A stretch of 64,000 nt of DNA, from NCBI RefSeq assembly GCF_030295425.1, contig NZ_AP027081.1, positions 4,460,605-4,524,604 on the forward strand, in the 5' to 3' direction. Source of the DNA: Mesoterricola sediminis. Its GTDB lineage: Bacteria > Acidobacteriota > Holophagae > Holophagales > Holophagaceae. Positions within the stretch are counted from its first letter, which is position 1. Each line of letters begins with the position of its first letter. Under the pieces are notes generated by a model, which was not told the origin of the DNA, searched no databases, and saw nothing but the letters and a program-made list of their open reading frames with translations. Both the position numbers and the translations under genes were made by a program. Positions 9,008 to 17,919 of the stretch are shown here, piece after piece.

Positions 9008-9994
9008 CTAGAGGGTGGCGACCATCACGGCCTTGATGGTGTGCATGCGGTTCTCGGCCTCGTCGAAGGCCTTGCAGTGCCGGCTGCGGAAGACCTCGTC
9101 GGTGACTTCGCGGATGTCGTGGCCCTGCTCCTTCATGTCCTTGGCCAGCTTGGTCTCGAAGTCATGGAAGGCCGGCAGGCAGTGGAGGAAGATCACGTCG
9201 GGATTGCCCGTGCGCTTGAGCAGGTCCAGGGTGACGCGGTACGGCGTCAGGAGCCGCACGCGCTCGGGGATCTGCGCCTCCTCGCCCATGGAGGCCCACA
9301 CGTCCGTGTAGATGACGTCGGCCCCGGCCACCGCGGCGGGATCATCGGTGATCTCGAGGATCGCGCCCGTCTCCTTCGCGGCCTCGCGGGCGCGGGCGAG
9401 CACGTCCTCGCTGGGCGCGAGGGCCTTGGGGCCCAGGCCCACGAAGTGCATGCCGGTCTTGGCGGCGCCGTACATGAGGGCGTACGACATGTTGTTGCGG
9501 ATGTCCCCGCAGAAGACCAGCTTCACCTTGTTCAGGGGCTTGGCCACGTGCTCCTCGATGGTGAGGAAGTCGGCCAGGATCTGGGTGGGATGATCCACGT
9601 CCGTGAGGCCATTCCAGACGGGCACGCCAGCGTGCTTGGCCAGGGCCTCCACCACCTCCTGCTTGTAGCCGCGGTACTCGATGCCGTCGTAGAAGCGGCC
9701 CAGCACCTTGGCGGAATCCTCCAGGGACTCCTTCTTGCCCATCTGGCTGCTGTTGCTGTCCAGGAAGGTGACGTGGGCCCCCTCCTCCAGCGCGGCCACT
9801 TCGAAGGCGCAGCGCGTGCGGGTGGAGGTCTTCTCGAAGAGCAGGACGATGTTCTTGCCCTTGAGCACGTCGTTGTAGATGCCCATGCGCTTCTTGGCCT
9901 TGAGGTCCCTGGACAGGTCCAGGAGGTAGCGGACTTCCTCGACGGTGAAGTCCATGAGGGTCAGGAAGCTGCGGCCCTTCAGGTTGACTGCCAT
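9008..9994 (-). CDS. argF: Ornithine carbamoyltransferase
   Basis: The enzyme makes citrulline from ornithine and carbamoyl phosphate in arginine synthesis. The 328-residue protein carries the carbamoyl-phosphate loop STRTR (57-61) and the HCLP motif ([10 protein letters not shown]) near the C-terminus; the [12 protein letters not shown] segment also fits an OTCase. The ATG at 9994 is preceded by AAGGAG at good spacing; an in-frame upstream ATG at 10042 is disfavoured. The gene stands alone, without other arg genes. A perfect 14-bp palindrome lies in its leader. Confidence 0.93.
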   Translation of the reverse strand: MAVNLKGRSFLTLMDFTVEEVRYLLDLSRDLKAKKRMGIYNDVLKGKNIVLLFEKTSTRTRCAFEVAALEEGAHVTFLDSNSSQMGKKESLEDSAKVLGRFYDGIEYRGYKQEVVEALAKHAGVPVWNGLTDVDHPTQILADFLTIEEHVAKPLNKVKLVFCGDIRNNMSYALMYGAAKTGMHFVGLGPKALAPSEDVLARAREAAKETGAILEITDDPAAVAGADVIYTDVWASMGEEAQIPERVRLLTPYRVTLDLLKRTGNPDVIFLHCLPAFHDFETKLAKDMKEQGHDIREVTDEVFRSRHCKAFDEAENRMHTIKAVMVATL

Positions 9995-10026
9995 GGTTCG
10001 CTCCTTGGGTGGGGTTGCCGGGAATG

Positions 10027-10040
10027 GGCAATATATTGCC
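10027..10040. promoter_or_regulatory. Perfect 14-bp palindrome in the argF leader
   Basis: GGCAATATATTGCC is a perfect inverted repeat centred about 40 bp upstream of the argF start, with an AT-rich core (TATA) that could also be part of a -10 element. It has the form of a repressor operator. It resembles an ARG box only in its AT-rich centre, so ArgR control is a guess. Confidence 0.4.
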
Positions 10041-10087
10041 ACGGCCAGCTTAGCACGGCCCCGGCCTCCCCCAAGGGGTGAGGCGCG

Positions 10088-11251
10088 TCACTTCTGCGCG
10101 GTTTTCCAGGCGTCGAGGAGCTTGCGCTCCGCGGCGGCGTCGGGCCCGGCCAGGCGGATCCGGCCCTTCTCCACCTGCTCCTGGCCGTGGTACCAGGCGA
10201 GGGTGTCCTTCACCGTCTCGGCCACGGGCCGGAAGGTGAGGCCCGCCTTGACGGCCTTCAGGTTGCTCCAGGTGTGGAAGCCCTGGGTCTCGCCCTCGGC
10301 GGGCGCCCAGATGGGGAAGTCCGGCCCCTGCTGCTTGGCGAGGAAGGCGGTGGGGATCCAGGTGAGGGTGGGCTTCGTGGAGCTGGCCGCCCGGCAGGCC
10401 TCCACCAGCTCGCCCCAGGGCAGCTTGCGGGCGGGGCCGCAGGCGTTGAACACGCCCCGGGTGCCCGTCTCGGCCAGGTGCACCAGCCACTGGCCCAGGT
10501 CCCGCACATCGATGATCTGGACGGGATCCGCCGGACCGCCCGGCACGGCCACCTCGCCGCCCCGGTCCATGCGCACAGGCCAGTAGGTGAACCGGCCGGT
10601 GGGGTCGTCGGGCCCCACGATGTAGCCGGGGCGCACCACGGTCACCCGCCCGGGCATGGCCTTCTCCGCGGCCTGCTCGCACAGGGCCTTGAGGCCGCCG
10701 TAGTTCTCGTACTGCTTGCCCATCTCCTCCACGGCCGGGTCGGCCAGGGTGGCCAGGGGGGCCCGCTCGTCCCCGTTCACGGGGTTGGGTTCCTTGTAGG
10801 CGGAGATGCTGGAAATGATGATGTACTGCTTGCAGCGCCCGGCCAGGAGGCTGGCGGAGGCGGCCACGTGGCGGGGGTAGTAGGCCGAGTTGTCGATGAC
10901 CACGTCCCAGGTCCCCTGCTCCAGGGCCTTGAGCCCCTCGCCCTTCTTCGGATCCCGGTCGCCCTGGAGGCGCTCGACGCCCGGAAGGAGGTCCGGCCGC
11001 GTCTTGCCGCGGTTGAACATGGTGACCTTGTGGCCCCTCGCCAGGGCGTGCTCGATGGTGGCGGGGCCCAGGTAGCCCGTGCCGCCCAGCACGAGGATGC
11101 GCAGGGGCTTGGCGGGCCTGGCGGGCGCCTTGGGGGCGGCCGCGAAGGCGGTGCGGCCCAGGGTGGCGGCCGCGAAGGCGGTGCGGCCCAGGGTGGCGGC
11201 CGCGGCGGCGGTGCCGGCGGCCTGGAGGAAGGTGCGGCGGGACAGGACCAT
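10088..11251 (-). CDS. Tat-exported NAD(P)-dependent epimerase/dehydratase-family protein
   Basis: A 387-residue short-chain-dehydrogenase-type protein of the extended epimerase family. The N-terminus has a twin-arginine signal (SRRTFLQ, residues 4-10) with an Ala-rich core, followed at about residue 52 by the Rossmann loop VLGGTGYLG. Export with a bound cofactor through Tat fits a nucleotide-binding periplasmic enzyme. The signal region contains a tandem duplication of ten residues (AAATLGRTAF twice), encoded by two identical 30-bp units at 11135-11194. Substrate is unknown. It is divergent from the MFS carrier gene with about 76 bp between them. Confidence 0.8.
   Translation of the reverse strand: MVLSRRTFLQAAGTAAAAATLGRTAFAAATLGRTAFAAAPKAPARPAKPLRILVLGGTGYLGPATIEHALARGHKVTMFNRGKTRPDLLPGVERLQGDRDPKKGEGLKALEQGTWDVVIDNSAYYPRHVAASASLLAGRCKQYIIISSISAYKEPNPVNGDERAPLATLADPAVEEMGKQYENYGGLKALCEQAAEKAMPGRVTVVRPGYIVGPDDPTGRFTYWPVRMDRGGEVAVPGGPADPVQIIDVRDLGQWLVHLAETGTRGVFNACGPARKLPWGELVEACRAASSTKPTLTWIPTAFLAKQQGPDFPIWAPAEGETQGFHTWSNLKAVKAGLTFRPVAETVKDTLAWYHGQEQVEKGRIRLAGPDAAAERKLLDAWKTAQK
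11135..11194. repeat. Two perfect 30-bp tandem repeats in the Tat signal coding region
   Basis: The 30-bp unit beginning GGCGGCCGCGAAGGCGG occurs at 11135-11164 and, identically, at 11165-11194; ten bases of a third copy follow. The repeat keeps the frame and adds ten residues to the exported protein's signal region. Confidence 0.9.
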
Positions 11252-11327
11252 GGGGACCCCCGGTGGAAAAGGTGCTTCGACTATACCTCGTCATGCTATA
11301 TATCAACCACCCTTTTTCGGACCCCCC

Positions 11328-12590
11328 ATGGACGCCCAACCCTCCTTTGCCCTCAAGGCCCTCGGCCGCCTCGTCCAGGTGCGGGAGGGCGAAGGCCGCC
11401 CCCTGGTCCTGGGGACGGCCTGGTTCTTCCTCCTCATGACCGGCTACTACCTCCTGCGGCCCGTCCGGGACGCCTTCGGCATCGCCCGCGGGGCGGACAA
11501 ACTCCCCTGGCTCATGACGGCCACGCTGGTGTGCATGTTCGCCGTGAACCCAGCCTTCGCGGCCATGGTCTCCCGCCTCCCGCGGCGCCGCTTCGTGCCC
11601 CTGGCCTATCGCCTGTGCACCCTGTGCCTGGTGGCCTTCTACGCCCTCTACCGCTTCCTCCCCGGCCACGGCGGGGCGGCCCTGGGCTACGTGTTCTACG
11701 TGTGGCTGAGCGTCTTCAATCTCTTCGCCGTCTCGGTGTTCTGGGCCTTCATGGCCGACGGCTGGAACCAGGAGCAGGGCAGCCGGCTGTTCGGCTTCAT
11801 GGCCATGGGGGGCACCCTGGGCGCCATCGTGGGCGCGGCCGGCGCCCAGGCCCTCGCCCGGGGGCTCTGGAGGGCCGACGCGGGCACCTCCCTCCTCCTG
11901 GCGGTGCTCTGCCTGGAGGCGGCGGTCCTCTGCATCCGGGCCCTCGCCGCGCGCTTCGGCATGGGCGCGGGCACCGCCACCCGGGAACCGGGCCCCGGCA
12001 CCCTCCAGGGCCTGCGTCTCATCGCCGGGTCGCCCTTCCTCGCCCTCATCGCCCTCTACATCCTGCTCTACACCCTCACGTCCACTTTCCTCTACCTGGA
12101 GCAGGGGGCCATCGTCGCCCGCACCTTCACCGGGGCCGCCCGCACCGCGGCCTTCGCCCGCATCGATCTCTGGGTGAACGTGCTCACCCTCGCCACCCAG
12201 GTGCTCCTGGCCAGCCGGATCATCGCCCGCTTCGGCCTCCGGGCCGTGCTCTGCTTCATGCCGGTCCTGACCCTGGGCGGCTTTGGCGCCCTGGCGGCCC
12301 TGCCCACCTTCGGGACCTTGGCGGTCTTCCAGGTGCTGCGCCGGGGCCTCCACTACGCCGTGGACCGCCCGGCCCGGGAGGCCCTCTACATCCCCCTGGG
12401 CCCGGACGAGAAGTACAAGGCCAAGCCCTTCATCGACACCTTCATCTACCGCGTGGGCGATCTCCTGGGCACCTGGACCCCGGCGGCCCTGGCCGCCCTG
12501 GCCCTGCCCGTCGCCCCCGCCGCCCTGGCGGCCTCAGCCGCCTGGATCCTGGGGGCCTCCCGGCTGGGGGCCCACTGGCAGCGCCGCTGA
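11328..12590 (+). CDS. MFS carrier related to NTP/NDP translocases
   Basis: A 420-residue polytopic inner-membrane protein with about 12 hydrophobic segments. The N-terminal region (FLLMTGYYLLRPVRDAFGI) and the FNLFAVSVFWAFMAD segment resemble the ATP:ADP antiporter-like branch found in many free-living bacteria, though the substrate may differ from nucleotides. The ATG at 11328 is favoured because the hydrophobic first helix follows directly and an AT-rich -10-like element (CTATATATC) sits about 35 bp upstream; the in-frame upstream extension overlaps the divergent gene. No clear Shine-Dalgarno is seen. Confidence 0.75.
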   Translation: MDAQPSFALKALGRLVQVREGEGRPLVLGTAWFFLLMTGYYLLRPVRDAFGIARGADKLPWLMTATLVCMFAVNPAFAAMVSRLPRRRFVPLAYRLCTLCLVAFYALYRFLPGHGGAALGYVFYVWLSVFNLFAVSVFWAFMADGWNQEQGSRLFGFMAMGGTLGAIVGAAGAQALARGLWRADAGTSLLLAVLCLEAAVLCIRALAARFGMGAGTATREPGPGTLQGLRLIAGSPFLALIALYILLYTLTSTFLYLEQGAIVARTFTGAARTAAFARIDLWVNVLTLATQVLLASRIIARFGLRAVLCFMPVLTLGGFGALAALPTFGTLAVFQVLRRGLHYAVDRPAREALYIPLGPDEKYKAKPFIDTFIYRVGDLLGTWTPAALAALALPVAPAALAASAAWILGASRLGAHWQRR

Positions 12591-12608
12591 GCTCCGCCCC
12601 GCGGGACG

Positions 12609-13358
12609 TCAGTCCAGGCCATCCACGATGAGGATGCCGGGGGCGAAGCCGAGGCCCTCGGCGTCCTTCGGCGTGCGCAGGCCCCAGAGGGCGATGCGCT
12701 TGGCGTAGGGCGCGAAGAAGGCCGGGCGGGCCTTCACGGCGGACAGGGGCAGGTGGAGGGTGAGGGTTTCGGGCAGGTCGGCCAGGGCCTCCGCGTCCAG
12801 GTCCGCGGCCTCGTCGGGTTCCCAGAGGAAGCCGCAGCGGGCTTCGGGGCAGGCGGCCCAGAGCTGGAGCACTTCGCTGTGCTCGAAGCTGCTGAAGATC
12901 ACCCTATCCAGGGCCCCGGCGGCCTCGACGGCGGCCAGGGCCTGGACCCAGCCGGGCTCGCCCTTGAGCTCCACGTTGATGAGGCGGGCCGGCAGGTCCA
13001 GCACGTCGGAGAGGCGGGGCACCGCCTCGCCGTTCCGGAGGCGGGGCAGGTCCGAGCTCTTCAGGCGGCGGAGGAGGCCCCGGCCCTGGGCCGTGCGGCC
13101 GAGGTCGTCATCGTGGAGCACGTGGCAGACGGCATCCGCCGTGGGCTGCACATCCAGCTCGAAGCCGTCCATGCCGGCCGCCAGGGCGGCCTTGAAGGCT
13201 TCCAGGGAATTCTCCAGGTGCTTGCTCGAAAGGCCGCGATGGCCGAGGATGCGGGTCATGGGGGGCTCCTGCCGGGGGGGCGTCTCCGCCCGCAGCGGGG
13301 CCGCGGCGGGCAGGGACCAGAAAAGGATGGATGCGAGGAAGGTCCGGGGGGCGATCAT
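12609..13358 (-). CDS. Glycerophosphodiester phosphodiesterase, probably periplasmic
   Basis: The enzyme hydrolyses glycerophosphodiesters to glycerol-3-phosphate and an alcohol. The 249-residue protein has the GDPD signature: GHRG at about residue 39, ENS, the metal-binding ELDVQ segment and the HDDDLGRT segment. The N-terminus (residues 1-24, FLASILFWSLPAAAPLRA) reads as a signal peptide. An internal ATG at 13259 (MTRILGHRG), preceded by GGAG, could give a cytoplasmic form, so the start is uncertain. It is convergent with the MFS carrier gene. Confidence 0.85.
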   Translation of the reverse strand: MIAPRTFLASILFWSLPAAAPLRAETPPRQEPPMTRILGHRGLSSKHLENSLEAFKAALAAGMDGFELDVQPTADAVCHVLHDDDLGRTAQGRGLLRRLKSSDLPRLRNGEAVPRLSDVLDLPARLINVELKGEPGWVQALAAVEAAGALDRVIFSSFEHSEVLQLWAACPEARCGFLWEPDEAADLDAEALADLPETLTLHLPLSAVKARPAFFAPYAKRIALWGLRTPKDAEGLGFAPGILIVDGLD

Positions 13359-13380
13359 GGTTCACCGGCGAGGCGGGACC

Positions 13381-14718
13381 TTAGATGATCTTGCCGGGGT
13401 TGAAGATGCCGAGCGGATCGACGCCCTGCTTGATGCCCCGGAGGGCCTCCAGGTGGTAGGGGTCGCTGAAGTGATGGAAGGCGTCCCGCTTGGCGAGGCC
13501 GATGCCGTGCTCCCCGCTGAGGGTGCCCCCCAGGCGCACGCAGATGCCGAAGAGGTCCACCAGCTGGCGGTCCAGCTCGGGCCGCGGCGTCTCGCCCGCC
13601 GCCAGGAGGTTGACGTGGAGGTTGCCGTCGCCCAGGTGCCCGTAGGTGACCGTGGGCAGGCCCATGCCCTCCATGGCCTCGAAGAATTCGCGCACCCGGC
13701 TGCGGGGCACGACGATGTCCTCGCTGACCTTGCGCGGGTAGCGCTCCTTGAGGTGCACGGAGGTGAGGCGGCGGACCTCCCATAGGGCTTCGCGCTGGCG
13801 CGCGTCGGTGGCCGACTGGAGGTGCTCGGCCAGGTCGCCGAGGGCCTCGATCAGCCCCTCCAGGAAGGCTTCGGTGCCGCAGTCCCGGTCATCGAACTCC
13901 AGGAGGGCCAGGGCCTCCCCGGGCATGCGGCGCGCGGCCTCGGGCCCATGGCTGCGCAGGTCCGCCAGCACGGAGGGATCCCAGAACTCGAAGGCCGCGG
14001 GCAGGTACCCCGCGGACACCAGGCGGGCCGGGAGCTCCAGCAGGTCGTGCCAGCGCTCCATGGGCAGGAGGAGCGTCAGGCGCTCCTGGGGCGCGGGGAT
14101 GAGCCGGACGGTGGCGCCGGTGATGATGCCGAAGATGCCCTCGCTGCCGATGAGGAGCTGGCCGAGGCTGGGGCCGGTGTTGCACTTGACGCTGGGGATG
14201 CCGAAGGTGTGCACCTCGCCGTCGGCCATGAGGGCCTCGACGGCCAGCACCCACTGGCGCGTCATGCCGTACTTGCAGGCGCCGGGCCCGCCCGCGTTGG
14301 TGGCGAGGCTGCCGCCGAAGGCGCACTGGTCCCAGGAGTTCGGATCCGGGGGATAGAACAGCCCCTCGGCGAGGGCGGCGGCCTTCACGTCCTTCAGCAG
14401 GGCGCTGGCGGGGGCCCGCAGGGCCAGGTCGGGGCGCGACACCTCGATGCGGCCTTCGTACTGGCCCATGTCCACCACGACGGCGGGTCCCATGGGGAGG
14501 CAGCCGCCGGCCTTGCCCGTGCCGGTGCCGCGGGGCACCAGGGAGAAGCCCTCGGCCTTGGCGCGGCGCACCAGCTCCCGCAGGGCCGCGGGGGTGCGGG
14601 GCTTCACCACCGCCAGGGGCGCGTCCCCCGTCAGGTGGGACTCGTCGTGGCGGTAGGCCTCGGTGGTGTCCGAGGCGGTGAGGACGGCGGCGTCGGGGAT
14701 CTCGGGAAAGGTGGCCAT
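13381..14718 (-). CDS. FAD-linked 2-hydroxyacid dehydrogenase (GlcD / D-lactate dehydrogenase type)
   Basis: A 445-residue flavoprotein of the VAO/PCMH family that oxidises a 2-hydroxyacid such as glycolate or D-lactate. The FAD loop is seen in PRGTGTGKAGG (about residues 62-72) and GSLATNAGGPGA, and the C-terminal FAD-oxidase cap in YGHLGDGNLHVN and SGEHGIGLAKR. It ends with the typical LGIFNPGKII. No glcE/glcF partner genes are adjacent, so it may act as a single-subunit enzyme. Exact substrate is not decided by the sequence. Confidence 0.85.
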   Translation of the reverse strand: MATFPEIPDAAVLTASDTTEAYRHDESHLTGDAPLAVVKPRTPAALRELVRRAKAEGFSLVPRGTGTGKAGGCLPMGPAVVVDMGQYEGRIEVSRPDLALRAPASALLKDVKAAALAEGLFYPPDPNSWDQCAFGGSLATNAGGPGACKYGMTRQWVLAVEALMADGEVHTFGIPSVKCNTGPSLGQLLIGSEGIFGIITGATVRLIPAPQERLTLLLPMERWHDLLELPARLVSAGYLPAAFEFWDPSVLADLRSHGPEAARRMPGEALALLEFDDRDCGTEAFLEGLIEALGDLAEHLQSATDARQREALWEVRRLTSVHLKERYPRKVSEDIVVPRSRVREFFEAMEGMGLPTVTYGHLGDGNLHVNLLAAGETPRPELDRQLVDLFGICVRLGGTLSGEHGIGLAKRDAFHHFSDPYHLEALRGIKQGVDPLGIFNPGKII

Positions 14719-14752
14719 GGATCCATTGTGGACCCAATCGCCCCCGCCCGGG

Positions 14753-15457
14753 TCAGCCGACCAGGGTGCCCACCACCTGGCCCTTCACGGCGGCCAGGAG
14801 GTTGCCGGGCTCGGTCATGTTGAAGACGAGGATCGGCAGGTGGTTGTCGCGGCAGAGGCTGATGGCGGCGGCGTCCATGACCTTGAGGTTCTTCTCCAGG
14901 ACCTCCTGGAAGCTGATCCGGTCGTACTTGGTGGCCGTGGGGTCCTTCTTGGGATCGGCGGTGTAGACGCCGTCCACGTTCGTGGCCTTCATCACCACCT
15001 GGGCGTCGATCTCGTTGGCGCGGAGGGCGGCGGCGGTGTCGGTGGAGAAGTAGGGGTTGCCCGTCCCCGCCCCGAAGATCACGACGCGCCCCTTCTCCAG
15101 GTGGCGCATCGCGCGGCGGCGGATGTAGCTCTCGGCCACCTTGGGCACGTCGATGCCGGCCATGACGCGGGTCTCGATGCCGTCCTGCTCGAGGGCGTCC
15201 TGGAGCGCCAGGGCGTTGATCATGGTGGCGAGCATGCCCATGTGGTCGGCGGTCACCCGGTCCATGCCCTTGGTGGCCCCCGCGACGCCCCGGAAGATGT
15301 TCCCGCCCCCGATCACCAGCCCCACTTCCACGCCCAGGGCCTGGATGGCCTTCACCTGGCCCGCGATGAGGGAGACCACCTCGGGATCGATCCCGTGGCC
15401 CAGGTCGCCCATGAGGGCCTCGCCGGAAAGCTTGAGGAGAATGCGCTTGTATTTCAT
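14753..15457 (-). CDS. pyrH: Uridylate kinase
   Basis: PyrH phosphorylates UMP to UDP. The 234-residue amino-acid-kinase-fold protein has the KLSGEAL phosphate-binding start (residues 9-15), GGGNIFRG, the [10 protein letters not shown] segment and a conserved [12 protein letters not shown] segment. Length is standard. It lies downstream of plsX on the same strand, separated by an 82-bp spacer holding two GC hairpins, so it may be co-transcribed or have its own start. Confidence 0.96.
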   Translation of the reverse strand: MKYKRILLKLSGEALMGDLGHGIDPEVVSLIAGQVKAIQALGVEVGLVIGGGNIFRGVAGATKGMDRVTADHMGMLATMINALALQDALEQDGIETRVMAGIDVPKVAESYIRRRAMRHLEKGRVVIFGAGTGNPYFSTDTAAALRANEIDAQVVMKATNVDGVYTADPKKDPTATKYDRISFQEVLEKNLKVMDAAAISLCRDNHLPILVFNMTEPGNLLAAVKGQVVGTLVG

Positions 15458-15474
15458 GTGGAGGCTCCATGGAA

Positions 15475-15537
15475 CGCGCTCCCGGAAGGGGGGCTTCCAG
15501 GAGCGCGGACGGGCGGCGGGAGGGGGCGTCCCCTCCC
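15475..15537. other. Two GC hairpins between plsX and pyrH
   Basis: An imperfect stem (CGCGCTCC / GGAGCGCG with inner GGAAG / CTTCC) covers 15475-15507 and a second (GGGAGGGG / CCCCTCCC) covers about 15518-15537, directly after the plsX stop. Neither has a T-run, so they may modulate mRNA processing between plsX and pyrH rather than terminate. Confidence 0.45.
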
Positions 15538-15539
15538 GG

Positions 15540-16592
15540 TCAGGTTGTCTCCCGGGTTTCCGTCTGGGGCAGCAGGCGCCCCAGGGATTCCTGGATGTGG
15601 TCGTTCACCCGGTGCTCGCAGGCCATGAGGGCGGCGCGGATGGCGCTGTGGACGGCCCGTCCATTCGAGCGACCGTGGCCGATGATGGAGATGCCCTTCA
15701 CCCCCAGGAGCGGGGCCCCGCCGTACTCCGCGTAGTCGAGGCGCTTGGCGAAGCGCTTCAGGGCCGGCTTGGTAAGCAGGCCGCCGAGCTTGGTGAAGAT
15801 GTTCTCGTAGAAGGTGTCCCGCAGGCCCATCATGAGGCCTTCGGCGAGGGCCTCGGCCGACTTCAGGAGGGCGTTGCCCACGAAGCCGTCGCAGGCGATG
15901 ACGTCGAACTTGCCGTTCCAGATGTCCCGGCCCTCGGCGTTGCCCGTGAAGTTGATCTCCATGTCCTTCAGGGCCTGGGCCGCCTCCTTGGAGGTGGCGG
16001 AGCCCTTGCCTTCCTCTTCGCCGACGCTGAGGACGCCGACCCGGGGGCGCTCGATGCCGAGCACCTCGCCCGCGTAGATGGCGCCCATCATGGCGAACTG
16101 GGCGATGTGCTCCGGCCGGCAGTCGACGTTGGCGCCCACGTCCACGAGGACGGTCGGCCGCCCCTTCATGTTCGGAAGGATCGTGGCCAGCGCGGGCCGG
16201 TCGACCCCCGGCAGGGTGCCGATCACCATCTTGGAGGCGACCATGGCGGCGCCGGTGTGCCCCATGGACACGATCCCGTCCGCCCTGCCTTCCCGGACCA
16301 TCTGGGCGGCGACCCGGATGGAGGAGTCCTTCTTCTCCTTCAGGATGGACGTGGCCTTGTCATCCATCTCCACCACGGTGGCGGCATGCACCACCGCGCA
16401 CCGGGAGAGGAGCTCGCCCTTGAAGCCCAGCTGCCCCATGAGGGGACGCAGACGGGCCTCGTCCCCCACGAGGTGGAGGTAGAGGTCCGAGTGGGCTTCC
16501 AGGGCCGCGAGGGCCCCTTCCAGGATGGCGCGGGGGGCATGGTCGCCCCCCATGGCGTCCAGGGCGATGTGGTAGACGGAGGGAACGTCCAC
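15540..16592 (-). CDS. plsX: Phosphate acyltransferase PlsX
   Basis: PlsX makes acyl-phosphate from acyl-ACP for phospholipid synthesis. The 350-residue protein begins with the family signature [12 protein letters not shown] and contains GHTGAAM and the DVGANVDC segment. The GTG at 16592 is chosen as start because it lies 8 nt after the rpmF stop, is preceded by GAGGGGAAAG and gives the standard N-terminus; the upstream in-frame ATG lies inside rpmF. It follows yceD-rpmF, the widely conserved yceD-rpmF-plsX order. Confidence 0.94.
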   Translation of the reverse strand: MDVPSVYHIALDAMGGDHAPRAILEGALAALEAHSDLYLHLVGDEARLRPLMGQLGFKGELLSRCAVVHAATVVEMDDKATSILKEKKDSSIRVAAQMVREGRADGIVSMGHTGAAMVASKMVIGTLPGVDRPALATILPNMKGRPTVLVDVGANVDCRPEHIAQFAMMGAIYAGEVLGIERPRVGVLSVGEEEGKGSATSKEAAQALKDMEINFTGNAEGRDIWNGKFDVIACDGFVGNALLKSAEALAEGLMMGLRDTFYENIFTKLGGLLTKPALKRFAKRLDYAEYGGAPLLGVKGISIIGHGRSNGRAVHSAIRAALMACEHRVNDHIQESLGRLLPQTETRETT

Positions 16593-16600
16593 CTTTCCCC

Positions 16601-16786
16601 TCAGACGGTCTGCTGGGGACGAACGGTCAGCTTGCCGCGGTAGAAGCCGCAGGAGGGGCACACGCGGTGCGGCATCTTGGCCTCGCCGCAGTTCGGGCAG
16701 GTGCTGGCGCTCATCGCCTCGAGGGAATCATGGGTGCGGCGGCGGTCGCGGCGGGCGCGGGAGTGGCGTCGTTTCGGATTCGGCAT
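16601..16786 (-). CDS. rpmF: 50S ribosomal protein L32
   Basis: A 61-residue basic protein beginning MPNPKRRHSRARRDRRR, with the zinc-binding CPNCGEAKMPHRVCPSC. This is the four-cysteine form of L32. The start at 16786 is preceded by GAGGAG. It lies between yceD and plsX. Confidence 0.96.
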   Translation of the reverse strand: MPNPKRRHSRARRDRRRTHDSLEAMSASTCPNCGEAKMPHRVCPSCGFYRGKLTVRPQQTV

Positions 16787-16839
16787 GGCGTTGCTCCTCG
16801 ATGGGGGGTGTCGGTTGAGGGGAGGGGCGGAAGGAGGGT

Positions 16840-17364
16840 TCAGTCCCCTTCCAGGTTGAGCTTGAGTCCGGAAAGGGCCTTGGCGAGGGCGCCGGGCTCC
16901 TTCACGATGTCGGGCCTGCAGGAACAGGGACCCTTGTTCCAATTCTTACCACACTGGGGACAGAGACCGGCGCAATCCTCCCTGCACAGGGGGTGCATGG
17001 GGGCGTGGAGCTGGAAGTGCTCGACGGCGAGGGCCTCCTCGTCCACGGCCGGCTCGGGGAGGAAGACGACGTCCAGGTCCTGGGACCCGATCACGTGGTT
17101 CCCGCCGGAGACCAGGGCGGCGTCCCGGCTCCCCAGGAAGCGGCTTTCCAGCTCCAGGGAGAGGTCCAGGGGCTCCAGGCAGCGGGAGCAGGCGCCTTCC
17201 CAGACCGCGGCGCCCTTCACTTCCAGGAAGTAGTCGCCGTCGGAGGGGAGGACGCGGACCCGCCAGGAGGCGTCGCGCAGGACGGTGCCGTCCCCCAGGT
17301 CGAGGGAGGCCGCGGCGCCGGAGGCTGTGGCGCCTTCGGGGGGCAGCTGGGCGAGATCGATCAT
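16840..17364 (-). CDS. YceD/DUF177 family protein
   Basis: A 174-residue protein of the YceD (DUF177) family, which lies next to rpmF across bacteria and is linked to 23S rRNA/ribosome biogenesis. Visible are the CSRCLEPL motif near residue 71 and the C-terminal CREDCAGLCPQCG zinc-type motif that defines the family. The ATG at 17362-17364 overlaps the stop of the upstream prepilin gene as ATGA, so translation of the two is probably coupled. Confidence 0.9.
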   Translation of the reverse strand: MIDLAQLPPEGATASGAAASLDLGDGTVLRDASWRVRVLPSDGDYFLEVKGAAVWEGACSRCLEPLDLSLELESRFLGSRDAALVSGGNHVIGSQDLDVVFLPEPAVDEEALAVEHFQLHAPMHPLCREDCAGLCPQCGKNWNKGPCSCRPDIVKEPGALAKALSGLKLNLEGD

Positions 17365-17825
17365 TTCCCGGGTTCCTTCGCGTCCGCGGCGGGGGCGGAG
17401 GGGGTTCCGGTGGCGCCGCCGGAGATCTTGCCGGGCTCGACGGCGAAGGGGGGGCGGTCCGGGGACCCGTTGGGGTCGCCGGCGCACTTGAGCTCGTAGG
17501 TGCCCTTGCCGGACTTGCCCTCGAAGGGGTTGGCCCAGGGATCCTGGTTGGCCACGCCGACGGGGATCAGGTTCTCCTTGACCAGCGGGGAGTTGGGCTC
17601 GACCATCGCCTCGAAGGAGGTCAGGTCGGGATACTTGCCGTGCTTGAGGAAGTACTGGTCCAGGCCCTCGCTGACGATCTTCACCGTGTCATGCGCCTTG
17701 ATGTAGCGGGCGTTGGCCGAGAACTCCCGGAACTGCCTGATGCCGATGGTCGCCAGGACGGCGATGATCATCATCGCGACCAGGAGTTCCATGAGGGAGA
17801 AGCCGGCTTGGGTTTTCTTGTTCAT
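17361..17825 (-). CDS. Type IV prepilin / pseudopilin-like protein
   Basis: A 154-residue protein with a class III signal: a short basic leader MNKKTQAG, then cleavage before Phe (G|FSLMELLVAM), Glu at position +5 and a hydrophobic helix. The C-terminal part resembles GspG-type pseudopilins and small pilins (KYPDLTSFEAM, NPFEGK, YELKCAGDPNG) and has a Pro/Ala/Lys-rich tail. The start at 17825 puts the leader in standard form. A PilR-like regulator gene lies immediately upstream on the same strand. The gene overlaps yceD by 4 nt, an odd partner for a pilin. Pilin versus minor pseudopilin cannot be decided here. Confidence 0.85.
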   Translation of the reverse strand: MNKKTQAGFSLMELLVAMMIIAVLATIGIRQFREFSANARYIKAHDTVKIVSEGLDQYFLKHGKYPDLTSFEAMVEPNSPLVKENLIPVGVANQDPWANPFEGKSGKGTYELKCAGDPNGSPDRPPFAVEPGKISGGATGTPSAPAADAKEPGK

Positions 17826-17888
17826 TTGAGGGGTTCCCGGTAGGCGCGAAGGCGCAACCAAGTATGGGGGGGCCGAACGGTCCTGTCC

Positions 17889-17906
17889 AAGCATCCCAGT
17901 GTGCCA
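17889..17906 (-). promoter_or_regulatory. Sigma-54-like element upstream of the prepilin gene (spacing off by one)
   Basis: Read on the minus strand, TGGCAC (17901-17906) is followed by TGCTT (17889-17893), matching the -24 and -12 elements of sigma-54 promoters. The GG-to-GC distance is 11 bp instead of the required 10, which argues against function. The site lies about 64 bp upstream of the prepilin start, inside the end of the PilR-like gene's surroundings, where such a promoter would be expected. Confidence 0.3.
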
Positions 17907-17919
17907 CAGGTGCACGATT

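Noticed and set aside
10860..10875. Other CACGTG occurrences (for example near 10867, 33130, 45289, 54493) as further parS sites
   Set aside because: They lack the symmetric GTTC/GAAC flanks and fit ordinary codons.
13259..13259. Internal ATG as the only start of the glycerophosphodiesterase
   Set aside because: The upstream sequence gives a convincing signal peptide, so the longer form is preferred, though the internal start has the better ribosome site.
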